64,000 bases of DNA from Vibrio sp. MedPE-SWchi (GCA_001874155.1 MPDB01000003.1:104404-168403); one strand, 5' to 3'; counted from the stretch's first letter, positions 26,966 through 36,674 are shown. Numbers and translations are program-made. The notes: generated by a model not told the origin, from the letters alone.

Positions 26966-28868
26966 TCGCGTTAACCTTCTCAAGCACTAAGCTAAATGGG
27001 TGTCGTTCTAATTGACCAAACCCTTCCATCTTCTTCGCCTTCAACTTCGTCGAGAGTGGCGTGGTTATCCCACACAGCATACGCGTTAATGCTTCGTTAC
27101 TGATGGATTGCTTACCGGCTGAAACAAACTCTTCCACCCACTTATCTAACAAACTTGAATCAATCTGGTTTGTTGTCTCCTGTGGGAGGGTCGCAACTTG
27201 CCCTGAACATACTGAGCAGTGACCGCATGATGTCGGCGCGTTTAAATCTGAAAAGTAATTTGCCAGTCTCGCACTCAAGCATCGGGTCGACTCGAAGAAA
27301 TCGATCATCTCGGATAATCGAGAGGTCTCGGCGTTCTCTTTGTTCTTAAATAACTGGTAGAGGGTCTCGGTTAATTGTTCCTTTGAGCGAGAAGTCTCGA
27401 TCACTTGATAAACATCTGTGATTTGTTTGCTTTCGAGTTCAATCCAACCTTGCTCATTAAAATAATCAATGGCGCTGACGACGCGTTGTCGATCGGCATG
27501 AAAGCCTTGCCATAGAGCGTCGAAGTCGACTTGGCACCAGGTTCGTGCTTTGGGAGAACACGCAAAGATAGACTCAACAAATTGATGTCGTTCGCCCTCA
27601 AATTTAACCAAGATTTGAGAAGGGGTTGAGACAAACTTGAAACGGTAATCAGCAAAGTAGCTGTACTTAGGAGAAATGATGCCTTCAAGCTCAAGGTAAA
27701 CCAATAGAGTTTTTAAAGGGAGTTGACGAATATTCGACTCTTTGGATAAGCGCGTGATCTGCATTTCCCATGAAGGTGAGAGCTGATAGACCTCATTAAC
27801 CACATGTTCAATCGAATCTTTATCCGGTGTATCGCCATACACAAAGTTCTGAAGAGTATTAAGGCCATCTTTATTGCCTAACAAGATGCAGTCTGATGGT
27901 GCCCCATCTCTTCCAGCTCGCCCAATCTCTTGCGCATAGTTTTCGATAGACTTGGGAAGATCGAAGTGGATGACACGACGAATATCAGATTTATCAACGC
28001 CCATACCAAACGCGATGGTAGCGACAATGCAGTTCACTTCTCCAGACATGAATTGGTGTTGAATATACGCTCGATTCTCGCTTTCTAGCCCCGCGTGATA
28101 GGCCAACGCTGAAATACCCGTTTGTTGTAACTGCTGGGCAAGATACTCAGCTGAATGTTGTAGGGTCACGTAGACAATAGTGGGAGATAGCGGCGAAGAT
28201 TGAATAATTTGATTCAATTGGGTTAGCTTATCACCATGCTCGCAAGGGACGATGCGTAAATTAAGATTTGGGCGATAAAATCCAGTCACTATGGTGTTCG
28301 ACTCAGAAATATTGAATTTGCTCTGCATGTCTGAAACGACATCCGTAGTCGCGGTGGCAGTTAAGAGAAGCGTTTGAGGGATATTTAATAGCTGCAGGTA
28401 ATGGGGAATCTTCAGATAATCGGGTCTAAAATTGTGCCCCCATTCTGAGATGCAGTGCGCTTCGTCTACCACCAACAAAGAGATAGGTACTTGCGAGATA
28501 AACTGACGAAAACGTTCATTCTTTAATCTCTCTACTGAGATCATAAGAATCTTGAGCTCGCCACTTCTCGCATCCGCCATAACCTGTTGCGTTGCTTCCC
28601 TATCTTGACTGGAATCTATTGATGCAGCGGCAATCCCTTTATCATGCAAGAAATTCAACTGATCTTTCATTAAGGCAAGCAGTGGAGAGATCACTAAAGT
28701 CAGATGAGGGAGATGCAGCGCTGGCAGCTGGTAACATAATGATTTTCCCGCACCGGTTGGGAAGATAGCGGCACAGGACTGACCCGAAAGAACGGCGTCT
28801 ACCACCTCTTGCTGGCCACCTCTAAGTGAATCAAATCCAAATACTTGCTTCAATGATTGTTCAATCAT
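26943..28868 (-). CDS. RecQ-family ATP-dependent DNA helicase
   Basis: A 3'-5' superfamily 2 helicase. Motifs: [16 protein letters not shown] (I), [11 protein letters not shown] (Ia), [19 protein letters not shown] (II plus aromatic loop), LLTATAT (III), [19 protein letters not shown] (V), [10 protein letters not shown] (VI). A zinc-binding cluster is visible in CGHCSVC. I start it at ATG 28868 ([10 protein letters not shown]), as the RecQ domain begins there; the frame is open 69 codons further up but that part is unlike RecQ and would overlap the divergent gene. At 641 residues it lacks an obvious HRDC domain. It is likely a second RecQ-like helicase rather than the housekeeping one. Confidence 0.9.
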   Translation of the reverse strand: MIEQSLKQVFGFDSLRGGQQEVVDAVLSGQSCAAIFPTGAGKSLCYQLPALHLPHLTLVISPLLALMKDQLNFLHDKGIAAASIDSSQDREATQQVMADARSGELKILMISVERLKNERFRQFISQVPISLLVVDEAHCISEWGHNFRPDYLKIPHYLQLLNIPQTLLLTATATTDVVSDMQSKFNISESNTIVTGFYRPNLNLRIVPCEHGDKLTQLNQIIQSSPLSPTIVYVTLQHSAEYLAQQLQQTGISALAYHAGLESENRAYIQHQFMSGEVNCIVATIAFGMGVDKSDIRRVIHFDLPKSIENYAQEIGRAGRDGAPSDCILLGNKDGLNTLQNFVYGDTPDKDSIEHVVNEVYQLSPSWEMQITRLSKESNIRQLPLKTLLVYLELEGIISPKYSYFADYRFKFVSTPSQILVKFEGERHQFVESIFACSPKARTWCQVDFDALWQGFHADRQRVVSAIDYFNEQGWIELESKQITDVYQVIETSRSKEQLTETLYQLFKNKENAETSRLSEMIDFFESTRCLSARLANYFSDLNAPTSCGHCSVCSGQVATLPQETTNQIDSSLLDKWVEEFVSAGKQSISNEALTRMLCGITTPLSTKLKAKKMEGFGQLERHPFSLVLEKVNAIRKSSVV

Positions 28869-28952
28869 GTCTTTTCCCAACTCCTTTAAAAGCTTGCGAA
28901 TGATTCTACCTGAATCTATCCTGTTGCTCCTTGTTAAATTGATTGTTTCGGT

Positions 28953-29432
28953 ATGAATAAACTCGAGCTTAAACAAATTATCGTCACCGCGTTGAAAGAG
29001 AAGTGGGCGGTGGCAAAGTCCTCGACCCAAAGAGCCATTGATGCAGCTACAGACGAAGAAACGGTACCCGAGCATAAATATGACACCTTAGCGTTGGAGG
29101 CGTCGTATTTGGCGCATGGACAGGCAATGCGTGTGCAGGAGTGTGAACAGGAGATTCATCAATACGAATCACTGACAATACCCGACGAACCTAAGAGTAA
29201 AATAGGGATTGGGGCATACGTAGTATTGGTGTGTGATGACGACAATGAAAAGCACCTGTTTATGGGGCCTTGTTCGGGTGGTTTGAATATTCAATATCAG
29301 GATCAACCTGTTTCCATCATCACGCCTTTAGCGCCTCTAGGTAAAGCGATGATAGGGAAAGAGGTCGGAGACGAGGTGGAACTAAACGTTTCGGGCTCAG
29401 TCTATTACTATGAAATTATGGATATTAAGTAG
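28953..29432 (+). CDS. GreA/GreB-family transcription factor-like protein
   Basis: The protein has 159 residues: an N-terminal helical part (about 5-78, likely coiled coil) and a C-terminal domain (about 85-159) matching the Gre-factor C-terminal FKBP-like fold (IGIGAYVVLVCDDDN, ITPLAPLGKAMIGKEVGDEVEL). Gre factors rescue backtracked RNA polymerase by entering the secondary channel. This is a divergent paralogue, not GreA or GreB: the acidic DxxE-type coiled-coil tip is only loosely kept (DAATDEETVPEHKYD). It is divergent from the recQ-like gene with an 84-base gap. Confidence 0.75.
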   Translation: MNKLELKQIIVTALKEKWAVAKSSTQRAIDAATDEETVPEHKYDTLALEASYLAHGQAMRVQECEQEIHQYESLTIPDEPKSKIGIGAYVVLVCDDDNEKHLFMGPCSGGLNIQYQDQPVSIITPLAPLGKAMIGKEVGDEVELNVSGSVYYYEIMDIK

Positions 29433-29476
29433 CCCTGCTTGATGGGGGCTTCTAAGCATTAAATGGAAAAGTTAGC

Positions 29477-30220
29477 ATGAAAAAATACGTACTGTTTCTG
29501 AGCCTTACGGTGAGCCATATGGCGGCTGCCGGACAATGTCAGGTGAATCTGAAAAATGAGATTCACCTAAACACCAATCAGCTTGAGGTTGTACAAGTCA
29601 GTGGTGACAGTGCTGTCGTTGATAGCGACAACGACTTATACATCAGTGGCGAAAAGGTGGAACTCAATGCGGAACAAAAAAACGCCCTTAAACAGTACCG
29701 AGAAGACATTAATCAGTATCTCCCTCAAGCGAAAAAGATTGCCAGTGACAGTCTTGCGTTAGCTAACGATATTGTTGATGACATTGCTGAAAGTTTAGAG
29801 GCGCCAGAAGCGTTTGAAGACGTGAAAGCATCGATGAAAGCCTTCCTGGCCGACCTTGAAGCACGTTATTACAAAGAGGGTGATTTGGTTGTTCCTGCAG
29901 ATAGCTTCGATTCAATGACACAATCATGGAGTGAAGATTTTGAAAAAGCGAAAGAACTCTTTAATAAGGAGTTCATCGCAAGCGCGTTTGACGCAATGAG
30001 CGAGAAAATGCAAAAAGAGGGCGGTCTTAACCTAACTGAGTTAGCCGATAGTCTGGCAGAACTGAAAGCAAAAGTTGAGCAACGGCTTGAAGAGCACGAC
30101 TTAAATGTCGAAAAGCAGACCGAAGAATTTTGTGAATCACTCGATGGCATGGCTGAGCAAGAAGAGCAATTGCATCAGAAAATTCCAGCGCTTAAAGACT
30201 ATCAACTCTTTACGATATAA
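29477..30220 (+). CDS. YggN-like DUF2884 family periplasmic protein
   Basis: 247 residues with a signal peptide (MKKYVLFLSLTVSHMAAA, cleavage near residue 18). The mature part is acidic, very rich in Glu/Asp/Lys and predicted largely helical, with coiled-coil stretches around 60-110 and 170-235. I recognise the DUF2884 (YggN) pattern: QCQVNLKNEIHLNTNQLEV near the start and DLYISGEKVELNAEQK. Function is unknown. It follows the Gre-like gene by 44 bases, and a strong terminator follows. Confidence 0.78.
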   Translation: MKKYVLFLSLTVSHMAAAGQCQVNLKNEIHLNTNQLEVVQVSGDSAVVDSDNDLYISGEKVELNAEQKNALKQYREDINQYLPQAKKIASDSLALANDIVDDIAESLEAPEAFEDVKASMKAFLADLEARYYKEGDLVVPADSFDSMTQSWSEDFEKAKELFNKEFIASAFDAMSEKMQKEGGLNLTELADSLAELKAKVEQRLEEHDLNVEKQTEEFCESLDGMAEQEEQLHQKIPALKDYQLFTI

Positions 30221-30266
30221 TGTCTCGCTGTGATCATCAGGCAATAGGCTGAGTCATAGATGGATA

Positions 30267-30307
30267 AAAATCGCCGATAAGAAATGTCATTATCGGCGAT
30301 TTTTTTG
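30267..30307. terminator. Bidirectional terminator between yggN-like gene and chitinase
   Basis: 14 bp perfect arms AAAATCGCCGATAA / TTATCGGCGATTTT around a 9-base loop, T-run on the + side and A-run on the other. Confidence 0.9.
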
Positions 30308-30344
30308 CTTAAGCTCGGCTAAAGCTTGACGTTAATATGTCAGA

Positions 30345-32885
30345 TTACTCCGCATTCATTTGGGTTAGCTTATCACCCACAGGCCCTGAGAAATTGAACC
30401 CATCGTGCTCATCCCAATTGATAGACCAGGTCATCACTCCTGCATAATTTGGGTAGGTAAAGCTTGGCACAACCGAACCACACTTTGTTCCCTTAGTTAA
30501 GCAGTCTAGAGCGTCGAGAATGTTCTGAGTTGGCGCTTGACCAGAGTTTGCTGAGCTAGGGCCCGAAGGTAAGCCGATTGCAACCTGATCATCCCTAAGT
30601 GGCATAAACATCGACCCATCAGCAAGCTCAAACCCTTCAATCAACATTTTTGACTGAGCGACCATCATGTCGATGGATCCTTCAGGTGCAGCCCCTGTCA
30701 TATAAGGGTTTGGTAACCCACCATTGTTATAAAGCTGAACATGAAGCAGATCCAACGTATCACGCACGACATCAATCACTGGAATGTATGCGCCCCAAAT
30801 ACCGCTGTAGGCAATCATACCGCCTTGAACGTAAGGGTGCTCAGGAGCCATGGTGAGGTACATGTCGCCGCCAATATTCGCTTCAATTTGGAGAAGTGCT
30901 CTGCCTAAACGAGCTTGTATCTCTGACCCGTGCAGGAGGTTCGAACCACTCTCTAAATCCACGTCCAGACCATCAAATCCCCACTCATTGATCAATGCCG
31001 TTAGGCTTGAAACAAAGGCAGCTTCATCTTGATCGGTATTGAGGGTAATGGTTCCTTCAGCACCGCCAAGAGAAAGAACGAACACTTTGCCTTGCGCTTG
31101 TAGGTTCGCCATGTCTTGCTTGAATTGAGCGGGGTCTAGCGCAGCGCAGCTACTGTGTATATCGCCTGAGTAGAGGTTGAAGTGAACCGTACCATTGCTG
31201 TTTCGGTCATTTTCTGCAAACGCGATATCAATAATATCCCAAGCGTCAGACATCTCCGCTAATCGCATCGGACAGCCTGCACCGTTCACAAAGTTGTGCC
31301 AGTAACCAACGAGTTTATGTGTCTTAGCCGTTTGTTCGACAACTTTAACGGAAGCGGCATCGGAAAGAACACTTGTGCCACTTGTATCAATCGCTTGTGC
31401 TGAAATCGTAAAGCTTCCAAGAGCGGTTGGTGTCCAGCTGTAGTTGTAAGGTGCACTGGTGTCGCTACCGACGACAGCGCCATTGACTAGGAAGTCTACT
31501 TTGCTGACTGAGCCTGTTAACGACGTAGCGTCTGCGGAGAGTTGTGTCGACTTTCCTAGTCCAATGGTTTTGCCTGCGCTTGGCTCAGTAAGAGTGACGA
31601 CTAAATCTTGATCACTGACTAAGACGGACACGTTGGCTTCGCTGACATTATTGTCATCATCGGTCGCTTGAGCTTTAATCGAATTGCTCCCGACAAGGCT
31701 TGCTGACCACTGGACGGTATAAGGCGGTTGAGTGATGACGGCCAAGCTGGTGTCGTTAGCAAACACTTCGACTTGGGTTACCGTGCCATCAGGGTCTGCC
31801 GCATCAATGTTAATGTCGACGAGAGTGCCTGCCAGTACCACTTGGTTATCTTGAGGTGATGTGATTGAGACGGTTGGTGGGGTGCTGCATGTTCCTAACC
31901 CTGTCCACGCTTCTTGCCAATATTCCCCTTTACCCGGTTCATAAGCCCAGGCTGAACTTGAAGAACACCAGCCTGCGACATCACATTGATACTTCTGATT
32001 CAGATTATGAACGAGTTCGCCTGCTTGGTAACTGGTGCCCGCCACATACGGTTTAGCATCGGCGCACCCACCAGAGCTTGCTGAAGACACAACCAGTGAG
32101 ACTTCTTGGCTAGACGTCGCTTGGCCGTCGTTATCCGTTGCTTTGGCTTTGAATTGATGTGTACCTGCACTTGAAGACCAAGTGTATTGGTAAGGTTCAC
32201 TGGTATCTGTTCCTACCATTTCATTGTTTATGTAGAAGTCGACTTTTTCAACGGTGCCGTCTGTATCCGTCGCTGTGGCTGACAGTATAAGGTCATCACC
32301 GGCTGTAATTTGTTCCCCACCTGTAGGGCTAGTGAGCTCAATGGCTGGAGGTAAAAGATCGCCTGATGGTGTCACGGATATTGAAGCGAGGCTTGCTTGG
32401 CTTGCGCCTTGGTTATCGGTGGCAACGGCTTTAATTTGAGTGGTGTTGAGCGTCGCTGTCCAAATCATTTCATACGGTGGTTGGGCATCAGAACCAAGGC
32501 TGATATCGTTTGCGAAAAACTCAACATTCTCTATCGTGCCATCTTCATCATTGGCGGTTGCTTGAAGGGTGATCACCGAGTCTTGTGGGATCACGGCATT
32601 GTTCATAGGGGAAGTGAGCGAAACTTGCGGTGGAATATTCCCGCCACCAGAATCACATGTCCCCAGTAATTCCCATGCATCCCAGGGGCCAGAGGCGGTT
32701 ATTGGATCATTCCCTTGTGTCCAATAGCGAGCGGAATAGGCATTGTTGGACTGCTGAACTTTGTCGCCCGAGGTATACACGGTCGAGCTATCCCAAATGA
32801 GGGCAGTGCTACAATCATAGGCAAAAGCGGGAACACTGACCATGCACCCGGTAAGCATGATTCCTTTCAAACATTGCGAGAGCAT
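30345..32885 (-). CDS. Secreted multidomain chitinase, GH18 family
   Basis: This 846-residue exported enzyme hydrolyses chitin. A signal peptide ends near residue 22 (PAFA). Domains in order: a CBM5/12-type chitin-binding module (about 23-77), two Ig-like/Big_9 domains (about 85-172 and 178-267), a second CBM5/12-like module (about 272-334), two more Ig-like domains (about 335-425 and 427-518), and the GH18 catalytic domain (about 524-846). The catalytic signature DGLDVDLE is complete with acid Glu645. The Ig repeats share DGTV.KVDF..N...GSDTS.PY.YTW. Length and layout match the large V. cholerae chitinase known as ChiA-1. It stands alone and converges on the YggN-like gene. No sortase signal or membrane anchor is seen. 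Confidence 0.93.
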   Translation of the reverse strand: MLSQCLKGIMLTGCMVSVPAFAYDCSTALIWDSSTVYTSGDKVQQSNNAYSARYWTQGNDPITASGPWDAWELLGTCDSGGGNIPPQVSLTSPMNNAVIPQDSVITLQATANDEDGTIENVEFFANDISLGSDAQPPYEMIWTATLNTTQIKAVATDNQGASQASLASISVTPSGDLLPPAIELTSPTGGEQITAGDDLILSATATDTDGTVEKVDFYINNEMVGTDTSEPYQYTWSSSAGTHQFKAKATDNDGQATSSQEVSLVVSSASSGGCADAKPYVAGTSYQAGELVHNLNQKYQCDVAGWCSSSSAWAYEPGKGEYWQEAWTGLGTCSTPPTVSITSPQDNQVVLAGTLVDINIDAADPDGTVTQVEVFANDTSLAVITQPPYTVQWSASLVGSNSIKAQATDDDNNVSEANVSVLVSDQDLVVTLTEPSAGKTIGLGKSTQLSADATSLTGSVSKVDFLVNGAVVGSDTSAPYNYSWTPTALGSFTISAQAIDTSGTSVLSDAASVKVVEQTAKTHKLVGYWHNFVNGAGCPMRLAEMSDAWDIIDIAFAENDRNSNGTVHFNLYSGDIHSSCAALDPAQFKQDMANLQAQGKVFVLSLGGAEGTITLNTDQDEAAFVSSLTALINEWGFDGLDVDLESGSNLLHGSEIQARLGRALLQIEANIGGDMYLTMAPEHPYVQGGMIAYSGIWGAYIPVIDVVRDTLDLLHVQLYNNGGLPNPYMTGAAPEGSIDMMVAQSKMLIEGFELADGSMFMPLRDDQVAIGLPSGPSSANSGQAPTQNILDALDCLTKGTKCGSVVPSFTYPNYAGVMTWSINWDEHDGFNFSGPVGDKLTQMNAE

Positions 32886-33223
32886 CGTTATCTCCTTGTC
32901 TCAGTATTAATACTCACAATAAGTACTAGTCGACCTAGAGTGACCTTTCTTATAACACTCTGATTCTTTGAAAAAACTTCGGCTCACTTCACTAATTGAT
33001 TGTCGACCAAAGATTGGGGTACATATTTCTTAGGCGAGTCTCATATAGTTCCCTTAGATTACCCTGTGCGGGATTTAATCTGGGTGTAATGGCATTTTTA
33101 CAGTTTAGGTCGCTGAATTATTTTATTTATACGGTCAATAATCATTCACGTAATTTGTTTTATAGATGAATAAATAATAATGTACTAGCATACTAGTTTG
33201 ATGCGTTATTGGTGCAAGGTTCT
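32886..33223. promoter_or_regulatory. Divergent promoter region between chitinase and NSS transporter
   Basis: 338 AT-rich bases that must hold the chitinase promoter (minus strand) and the transporter promoter (plus strand). I see no clear operator match or small gene. The transporter has an AAGGT ribosome site just before ATG 33224. Confidence 0.5.
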
Positions 33224-34585
33224 ATGTCTGAACAATCATCTTCACAAAGAGAGCACTTTAGTTCTCGAATCGGTTTTATTCTCGCTGCTGCAGGTGCAGC
33301 CGTTGGGCTCGGTAATATTTGGGGCTTTCCAACTCAAGTCGCCAGTAATGGTGGCGGTGCTTTTTTGCTTGTCTATTTGCTGATGATCTTGGTCGTCGCG
33401 TTCCCTATGCTTGTGGTCGAGCTTGCGATTGGTCGAGCAGGGCAGGCGAACCCAGTTGATAGTATGCGTTCATTGACGAGCAACCCTATCGGAAAAACAG
33501 TCGGCGCAGGTATTGGTTGGTTAGGGTTAGCGGTTCCAAGTGCCGTATTGGCTTTCTATAGTGTGGTTGGTGGCTGGTTAATCTGTTTCCTTATTGGCGC
33601 TGTAACCGATTTACTTGGTATGGAAGCCGCTTCTGCATGGTTTAAAGGCTTCAGCGTCGAGCGTAATTTGTTTGGAACGATTGTTTTTTATATCTTCACA
33701 ATCTTGATTGTCCAAGGCGGTGTTAAAGATGGAATAGAAAAGTGGTCTCGACGCCTCATGCCTGCATTGTTGGTGCTGTTTTTACTTTTGTTTGGCTACA
33801 TTATGATGCAATCAGGGGCTGTAGAAGGTTTAAAGCACTACTTAGTGCCTGACTTTGAAAAGCTATTAGATAGAAAGCTCATTTTAGCGGCAATGGGGCA
33901 AGGCTTCTTTTCTCTGACCATCGGTGGGTGCTCGATGCTTATCTACGGTTCATACCTAAGTAAAAAAGAGAATTTGCCAAAAATGGCTATGAATGTGACC
34001 TTGGTGGATACTGGCGTTGCGTTTATTGCGGGATTAGTGGTGATGCCTGCCATGTTTGTTGCGATGCAAAAGGGTGTTCAAATATATTCAGACGAAGGCG
34101 CATTGCTCAATTCTGATACCTTGGTCTTTACTGTATTACCGCTAATGTTTGATAGCTTGGGTTTACTTGGCCAACTCTTTGCCGTGGTATTTTTCTTGTT
34201 ACTGACTATCGCGGCTCTCACATCCTCAATTTCGATGCTGGAGTGCCCTGTTGCTCTGGTGGGAGAAAGATTCAATACATCGAGAAAATCGACAAGTTGG
34301 GTTCTTGGTGGATTCATTGCATTAGCAAGCGTGATTATTGTTTTCAACTTTGGCACGCTGTTTGGCCTCGTTGCCATGATTGCTACTCAATATCTCCAGC
34401 CGTTTGCTGCACTGCTATTCTGCTTGTTTGGCGGCTGGGTGTGGAGTCGACAAGGTAAAATTAAAGAGTTAGAGCAAGGTTGTCCTGAGTTCACCTTGGG
34501 CTGGTTTGGTAAGCTATGGCCAGCGTACATAAAATTCGTTTGCCCAACCTTAGTTGCCGCCGTTATATGGGCTTCGTTCGGGTAA
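33224..34585 (+). CDS. Neurotransmitter:sodium symporter (NSS) family transporter
   Basis: A predicted Na+-coupled amino-acid-type importer of the LeuT fold, with 11-12 membrane helices in 453 residues. TM1 shows GAAVGLGNIWGFPTQVASNGGGAF, the unwound Na+/substrate segment of the family. TM6 region GQGFFSLTIGGCSMLIYGSYL and TM8 LTSSISMLECPVALV also fit. Odd point: the conserved Arg of WRFP (outer gate in LeuT) is Gly here (IWGFP). I choose ATG 33224 (MSEQSSSQ) because AAGG precedes it; the frame is open five codons upstream from a TTG. Substrate cannot be told. Confidence 0.88.
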   Translation: MSEQSSSQREHFSSRIGFILAAAGAAVGLGNIWGFPTQVASNGGGAFLLVYLLMILVVAFPMLVVELAIGRAGQANPVDSMRSLTSNPIGKTVGAGIGWLGLAVPSAVLAFYSVVGGWLICFLIGAVTDLLGMEAASAWFKGFSVERNLFGTIVFYIFTILIVQGGVKDGIEKWSRRLMPALLVLFLLLFGYIMMQSGAVEGLKHYLVPDFEKLLDRKLILAAMGQGFFSLTIGGCSMLIYGSYLSKKENLPKMAMNVTLVDTGVAFIAGLVVMPAMFVAMQKGVQIYSDEGALLNSDTLVFTVLPLMFDSLGLLGQLFAVVFFLLLTIAALTSSISMLECPVALVGERFNTSRKSTSWVLGGFIALASVIIVFNFGTLFGLVAMIATQYLQPFAALLFCLFGGWVWSRQGKIKELEQGCPEFTLGWFGKLWPAYIKFVCPTLVAAVIWASFG

Positions 34586-34609
34586 ATCTGACCATTCTAA
34601 TTGTGCAAT

Positions 34610-34639
34610 AAAAAGCCGAGTCATCAGACTCGGCTTTTT
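34610..34639. terminator. Bidirectional terminator between NSS transporter and pepD
   Basis: 12 bp arms AAAAAGCCGAGT / ACTCGGCTTTTT with a 6-base loop; A-run and T-run on opposite sides serve both converging genes. Confidence 0.9.
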
Positions 34640-34663
34640 GCTGTTCATCAAAGAGAACTTACA

Positions 34664-36136
34664 TTACGCTTTTTCTGGGATCGCTTCGAGTAGAGCGACC
34701 ATTTGCTGCCAGTAGAGCGCAACCGTATCAATTTTCACTTTCTCGTCTGGAGAATGAGGAAACTTGATCGTCGGGCCGAAAGAGACCATGTCCATATTTG
34801 GGTACGGTTCTTTAAACAGTCCACATTCAAGACCAGCATGGATCACCATGATGTTTGGTTTATGCCCGTAGATGCCTTCATACATATCGCGGAAAATCGC
34901 CATAATTTCCGAATCAGCATCTGGTTTCCAGCCAGGGTAAGCCCCTGAAAATGCCATCTTCGCCCCAGCGAGTTCAGCAACCGATGTCAGCATACCTTCA
35001 ACTTGGCTACGACCAGAGTCGATTAAAGAACGAATCAAACAAAGTACCGTGATCGTCTTCTCTTCTGTTGTGATCACGCCTACGTTCAGTGAGGTCTCTA
35101 CGACGCCTTCAATGTCATCACTCATGCGAATGACACCATTTGGGCATGCATTAAGCGCAGCGATGAAGCGTGCTTGATCGGCTTGCGACATGACGCCTTG
35201 CTCTGCTGTCACGGATTCGTTGAAAGTAACAATGCTATCTTCAATTTTACCCAGCTCAGTGGACAGAAGCTCCGTGTAGTGATTATAGAGGCTTACTAGT
35301 TTTTCTTGATTCTCAGCGGGTAGTGCCATGGTAACGAAACCTTCTCGAGGTATCGCGTTACGTAGGCTTCCACCCTTAATCTCGATCAGGCGCAGATCCA
35401 ACTCTCTGGCGTGACCAGATAAGAATCGAGCCAGGAGTTTATTGGCGTTGGCGCGGCCTGTGTGAATATCACAACCAGAATGGCCGCCTTTTAGGCCCTT
35501 TAGAATCAGTTTACGAGTAACAAAATCAGCAGGGATTTCTTCACGAGTAATATCAAATGTCATAGCGCCATCAATACCACCGGCGCACCCCATGTAGACC
35601 TCACCTTCTTGCTCTGAATCGGTGTTGAGAAGTATCTCACCCTCCAACCAACCGGCTTCTAAACCAAAAGCGCCTGTCATCCCCGCTTCTTCATCGACGG
35701 TTAGCAATACTTCTAACGGACCATGTTTGAGATCCTTTGAAGCCAAAACAGCAAGGCATGAAGCCATTCCCATGCCGTTATCCGCGCCTAAGGTTGTGCC
35801 TTTCGCCGTTACCCATTCACCATCAATGTATGGCTGAATAGGATCGGTTGTGAAATCGTGTTCTGTGTCTTCATTCTTCTGCGGTACCATATCGATATGC
35901 GCTTGCAGAACAACGCCTTTTCGGTTTTCCATACCAGCAGTTGCAGGCTTTTTAATGAATACGTTGCCTGTTGGATCTCGACGAACATCCAAGTTTTCTG
36001 CTTTTGCCCATTCAATGATGTATTGAGCGAGTGCTTCTTCATGCTTTGATGGGTGTGGAATGGAGCAGATTTTATCAAAAAACTGCCAGATAGAAGGTGG
36101 TGATAAACGACTAATCTCAGAGTGAAAATCAGACAC
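34664..36136 (-). CDS. pepD: Aminoacyl-histidine dipeptidase (peptidase D)
   Basis: PepD is a cytoplasmic M20 metallopeptidase that hydrolyses Xaa-His and other dipeptides using two zinc ions. Metal and catalytic residues are visible: QAHIDMVP (His, catalytic Asp), LGADNGMGMA (bridging Asp), TVDEEAGMTGAFG (catalytic Glu and metal Glu), LNTDSEQEG (Asp) and FPHSPDEKV (His). Length 490 matches E. coli (485). A ribosome site (AGGAGTC) precedes the ATG at 36136. In V. cholerae, as I recall, pepD is next to the purine permease gene; here the nrd-suf genes lie between. Confidence 0.96.
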   Translation of the reverse strand: MSDFHSEISRLSPPSIWQFFDKICSIPHPSKHEEALAQYIIEWAKAENLDVRRDPTGNVFIKKPATAGMENRKGVVLQAHIDMVPQKNEDTEHDFTTDPIQPYIDGEWVTAKGTTLGADNGMGMASCLAVLASKDLKHGPLEVLLTVDEEAGMTGAFGLEAGWLEGEILLNTDSEQEGEVYMGCAGGIDGAMTFDITREEIPADFVTRKLILKGLKGGHSGCDIHTGRANANKLLARFLSGHARELDLRLIEIKGGSLRNAIPREGFVTMALPAENQEKLVSLYNHYTELLSTELGKIEDSIVTFNESVTAEQGVMSQADQARFIAALNACPNGVIRMSDDIEGVVETSLNVGVITTEEKTITVLCLIRSLIDSGRSQVEGMLTSVAELAGAKMAFSGAYPGWKPDADSEIMAIFRDMYEGIYGHKPNIMVIHAGLECGLFKEPYPNMDMVSFGPTIKFPHSPDEKVKIDTVALYWQQMVALLEAIPEKA

Positions 36137-36429
36137 AGTTGACTCCTTTATATGAATAATGCGAGATCTATATTGGGTAAATTTCCATGATTTGGTTTAT
36201 TTAACTATTGAGCATTCATGGGTATCTCGAGCGCTCAGCATACCATTACCTTATGTCTGCGAGTAGTTATAGACACGACAATTTAACAATACCAATCGAC
36301 AGTTATAGGTTTGGATAGGAATAATTAAAACTGGATGCGTGAGGGTGGCATAGTGCTTGTTGTGAAAGACAGACATTTAGTGTGGTTTCTGTAATTAAAT
36401 TACCAAATATACGTAATTGCATTGTTAAT
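36137..36429. other. pepD upstream region
   Basis: About 290 AT-rich bases carrying the pepD promoter on the minus strand. I see no gene. GTAATTAAATTAC at 36391-36403 is a short palindrome. Confidence 0.4.
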
Positions 36430-36445
36430 TGTGATTTCAATCACC
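36430..36445. promoter_or_regulatory. CRP-like site upstream of the vcdRP-like unit
   Basis: TGTGA-TTTCAA-TCACC matches the CRP consensus at nine of ten half-site positions. Its centre is about 48 bases before the predicted transcription start. CRP is known to repress vcdRP in V. cholerae. Confidence 0.65.
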
Positions 36446-36451
36446 TTTTTG

Positions 36452-36479
36452 TTGTAATTAAATTTCTTGGTGGTATATT
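36452..36479 (+). promoter_or_regulatory. Predicted sigma-70 promoter of the vcdRP-like unit
   Basis: -35 TTGTAA (36452-36457), 16 bp spacer, -10 TATATT (36474-36479). Start expected near 36486, giving a transcript of about 360 nt to the terminator. Confidence 0.5.
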
Positions 36480-36587
36480 AGTACCCAGCTTCAGAGTGAA
36501 GAGAAAATGCTCAAAGGATGAGTCCGATAATCGCCTCCAAGGAACCGAGAATCAAACTGTATTTTAATTGATTTAAAGGTGATATTT

Positions 36588-36674
36588 ATGAAAGGTTTAC
36601 CATCTACAATGTTCTGGACTAACAGCAATGTTTACACTAGCGACTTTGTATACCCAATTAGCTTTGGTTATTAA
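36588..36674 (+). CDS. vcdP: Small protein, probable VcdP homologue (28 aa)
   Basis: ATG 36588 is preceded by AAAGGTGA at good ribosome-site distance. The 28-residue product begins MKGLPSTMFWTNS and ends FVYPISFGY. It is rich in aromatic residues (one Trp, three Tyr and four Phe) and is not a membrane segment. V. cholerae VcdP (29 aa) binds citrate synthase GltA and raises its activity. Length, ribosome site, CRP-controlled transcript and terminator support a real product. The alternative is a leader peptide, but the next gene (nrdA) has its own promoter and the terminator separates them. Confidence 0.65.
   Translation: MKGLPSTMFWTNSNVYTSDFVYPISFGY

Noticed and set aside
28869..29075. N-terminal extension of the recQ-like gene to 29075
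   Set aside because: The 69 extra residues do not look like RecQ and would overlap the divergent Gre-like gene; ATG 28868 has the RecQ start and an AGGAG upstream.
36382..36567. 61-codon forward ORF starting at GTG before the vcdRP-like unit
   Set aside because: It runs through the CRP site, promoter and RNA leader, has no ribosome site and no recognisable sequence.
36486..36587. Hammerhead ribozyme suggested by GGATGAGTCC in the leader
   Set aside because: The required CUGAUGA and GAAA core and the three stems are not present.
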